Shown here: positions 6,308 to 7,774 of the stretch, piece after piece | Numbering within the stretch: position 1 is the stretch's first letter | Layout: every line of letters begins with the position of its first letter | Origin: JBIICS01 sp044238735 | GTDB taxonomy: Bacteria; Bacteroidota; Bacteroidia; UBA4408 | Reading direction: 5' to 3' | NCBI GenBank assembly: GCA_044238735.1 | Contig: JBIICS010000131.1 | Span: 1 to 7,774, forward strand | DNA: 7,774 nucleotides | Notes under the pieces: generated by a model | The model's database searches: none | Seen by the model: only the letters and a program-made list of their open reading frames with translations | What the model was told of the DNA's origin: nothing | Position numbers and translations under genes: made by a program

Positions 6308-7546
6308 ATGAAGAAGTATAGTTTAGCAGCATTAACGTTGTTTTTATCCACCGTGGCTTTTACTCAAACCAAAAATAAGGGAGAATTCAGGGAATATAAA
6401 CCCGGCTATTATGAAAACTCTATCCTTAAGGGTATTTCGGAAGATGAAGAAAAACAAGTTCCACAGGCAAGACCCCGCCAATATAAATTAGATTTAAGCA
6501 CAATAGGATTTTATCCTAAATCGGTTGACGAATTTACGGGTTATTGGAAAAACGATCCGATTTCTCAGGGCAATACCTCTACCTGTTGGTCATTCTCTAC
6601 AACTTCCTATTTTGAAACGGAGGTGTATCGATTAAATAAACAACAAGTAAAGCTATCTCAGATGTATACCGCTTATTGGGAATTTATAGAAAAGGCAATG
6701 GGTTATGTAGAAAGCAGAGGCACTACAGTTTTTGATGAAGGCTCTGAAGCAAATGCTGTTGTTAGGAATTTCAAGAAATATGGAATAGTACCTTTCGAAG
6801 ATTATACAGGATTAAATAAAGGAGCAAAGGTGTATACGCATAGCAAAATGTTTGCAGAGATGAAGGACTACCTGCAAAACGTTAAAAACAGTAATACTTG
6901 GGACAAACAAGCAGTAGTTAGTACAATTAAATCTATTCTGAATTTTTATATGGGAGAACCTCCTGTTAAGGTTAAAGTGAATGGAAAAGATTATTCGCCT
7001 CAACAATACTTGAAGGATATTTTAAAATTAAATATGGATGATTACATGGATGTTACTTCTGTTCTAGAAAGACCTTATTGGAAACAAGTTGAATATGATG
7101 TTCCGGATAATTGGTGGAACGATTCAAGTTATTATAATCTACCTCTTGAAGATTATATGAGTATTATAAAGAAGTCGATTCGCAACGGTTACACACTAAT
7201 GATTGGGGGGGATGTATCTGAAGCTGGATTTGATGCTAAAAATCAAATTGCCATAATTCCCAGTTTTGATATTCCTGCCGATAATATAGATGAGTTTTCA
7301 CGTCAGTTTCGTTTCTCAAACAAAACAACAACCGACGATCATGGTATGCATCTAATCGGTTATCTGGAAAAAGATGGAAAAGATTGGTATTTAATTAAAG
7401 ACAGTGGATCTGGGTCAAGAAATTGTGCTAAGGATAGTAAAAATTTCGGTTATTATTTTTTTAGAGATGATTATGTAAAGTTAAAAATGATGACTTTTAT
7501 GGTTCATAAAGATATGATGAAAGAGTATCTTCCAAAATTTAAGTAA
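6308..7546 (+). CDS. Exported C1 (papain-superfamily, C1B bleomycin-hydrolase-like) cysteine peptidase
   Basis: The 412-residue protein starts with a signal peptide: MKKYSLAALTLFLSTVAFTQ, with two Lys, a hydrophobic core and likely cleavage near residues 17-20. The catalytic region reads PISQGNTSTCWSFSTTSYFE, with Q87 (oxyanion hole) and C93 (nucleophile). It is followed by LSQMYTAYWEFIEKA and the stretch from DEGSEANAVVRNFKKYGIVP, both matching the C1B layout. The helical stretch at about 170-290 agrees with the C1B insertion. DDHGMHLIGY (343-352) supplies H345. The third catalytic position, normally Asn in NSWG, is Asp in IKDSGSGSR (D365). Family knowledge predicts aminopeptidase or endopeptidase activity; export suggests the periplasm or beyond, unlike cytosolic PepC. 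It lacks a type IX sorting domain. No Shine-Dalgarno is seen before the ATG. It lies 9 bp ahead of hemB, so co-transcription is likely. The substrate is unknown. Confidence 0.88.
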   Translation: MKKYSLAALTLFLSTVAFTQTKNKGEFREYKPGYYENSILKGISEDEEKQVPQARPRQYKLDLSTIGFYPKSVDEFTGYWKNDPISQGNTSTCWSFSTTSYFETEVYRLNKQQVKLSQMYTAYWEFIEKAMGYVESRGTTVFDEGSEANAVVRNFKKYGIVPFEDYTGLNKGAKVYTHSKMFAEMKDYLQNVKNSNTWDKQAVVSTIKSILNFYMGEPPVKVKVNGKDYSPQQYLKDILKLNMDDYMDVTSVLERPYWKQVEYDVPDNWWNDSSYYNLPLEDYMSIIKKSIRNGYTLMIGGDVSEAGFDAKNQIAIIPSFDIPADNIDEFSRQFRFSNKTTTDDHGMHLIGYLEKDGKDWYLIKDSGSGSRNCAKDSKNFGYYFFRDDYVKLKMMTFMVHKDMMKEYLPKFK

Positions 7547-7555
7547 TTCACCGCT

Positions 7556-7774
7556 ATGAATATTCGTCCACGTCGTAAAAGAGTTTCTGAAACCATAAGA
7601 GGGATGGTTCAGGAAAATTTCCTTAGAACTGAGGATTTTGTTTTTCCACTGTTCTTGATTGAAGGTAAAAACAAGAAGTTTTCTATTAAATCAATGCCCG
7701 GTATCTACAGGTATTCAGTCGATTTAGCCTTAAAAGAAATTGAGGATTGTGTTAAATTGGGTTTAAACTCTTTT
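7556..7774 (+). CDS. hemB: Porphobilinogen synthase (delta-aminolevulinic acid dehydratase), 3'-partial
   Basis: The frame from ATG 7556 stays open to the right edge and gives 73 N-terminal residues of a protein normally about 320-330 long. It opens MNIRPRRKRVSETIRGMVQE and continues with DFVFPLFLIEG and IKSMPGIYRYSVD. These match the HemB N-terminus (RPRRLR, then D-x-x-x-PLF-x-x-EG, then SMPG-x-YR-x-S). HemB condenses two 5-aminolevulinate molecules to porphobilinogen in haem and tetrapyrrole synthesis in the cytosol. The metal-binding cysteines and the two active-site lysines are beyond the window, so intactness cannot be judged. Only 9 bases separate it from the peptidase stop codon, with no terminator between, so it is probably transcribed from the peptidase promoter. 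Confidence 0.93.
   Translation, partial: MNIRPRRKRVSETIRGMVQENFLRTEDFVFPLFLIEGKNKKFSIKSMPGIYRYSVDLALKEIEDCVKLGLNSF

Noticed and set aside
6370..6377. Minus-strand TATTTTTG match to the -7 promoter consensus, upstream of comEC
   Set aside because: It lies inside the peptidase coding region, has no -33 partner, and such 8-mers are common in AT-rich DNA.
6812..7006. Minus-strand 64-codon open frame inside the C1 peptidase gene
   Set aside because: It is antisense to a well-supported gene, has no recognisable motif, and its composition reflects the opposite strand.
7205..7211. Run of seven G's in the C1 peptidase gene
   Set aside because: It encodes part of MIGGDV in an otherwise intact frame, stands alone, and has no second tract or surface-protein context to suggest phase variation.
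1..7774. CRISPR arrays, transposases, tRNA or rRNA genes, toxin-antitoxin or defence genes
   Set aside because: None seen. There is no short direct-repeat array with spacers, no transposase or integrase motif and no RNA-gene signature; nearly all bases are in the described genes.

Overview
The window looks like a chromosomal piece from a bacterium of the phylum Bacteroidota. The clearest marker is the C-terminal type B sorting domain (gliding-motility-associated, CHU_C type) of the type IX secretion system on the first gene. Supporting signs are low GC in the ordinary genes, no Shine-Dalgarno sequences before the starts, a match to the Bacteroidota -7 promoter element (TAnnTTTG), and a ComEC protein with no metallo-beta-lactamase tail. 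I cannot name a genus from the sequence alone.

Layout, left to right. (1) 1-3191, plus strand: the 3' part of a very large secreted repeat protein. It is open to the left edge and carries eleven Ig-like modules, each with one cysteine pair, then a PKD domain and the type B sorting domain. (2) 3201-3228: a strong intrinsic terminator. (3) 3235-4347, plus: a fold-type I PLP-dependent aminotransferase whose start lies just past the terminator. (4) 4337-6238, minus: a ComEC/Rec2 family membrane channel protein that overlaps the aminotransferase tail-to-tail by 11 bp and starts with TTG. (5) 6239-6307: a short divergent intergenic region with a possible promoter. (6) 6308-7546, plus: an exported papain-superfamily (C1B, bleomycin-hydrolase-like) cysteine peptidase with an altered active-site motif. 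(7) 7556-7774, plus: the 5' end of hemB (porphobilinogen synthase), 9 bp after the peptidase and cut by the right edge.

The genes do not form an obvious single pathway. They are a surface or secreted structural protein, a stand-alone aminotransferase, a DNA-uptake channel, and a peptidase followed closely by a haem biosynthesis gene. The peptidase and hemB are probably co-transcribed because of their spacing, with no visible functional link. I see no mobile element, CRISPR array, tRNA, rRNA or defence system, and no convincing new multi-gene system. The points most worth a second look are the regular cysteine ladder in the repeat protein, the Asn-to-Asp change in the peptidase active site, and the unusual start contexts of the aminotransferase and comEC.
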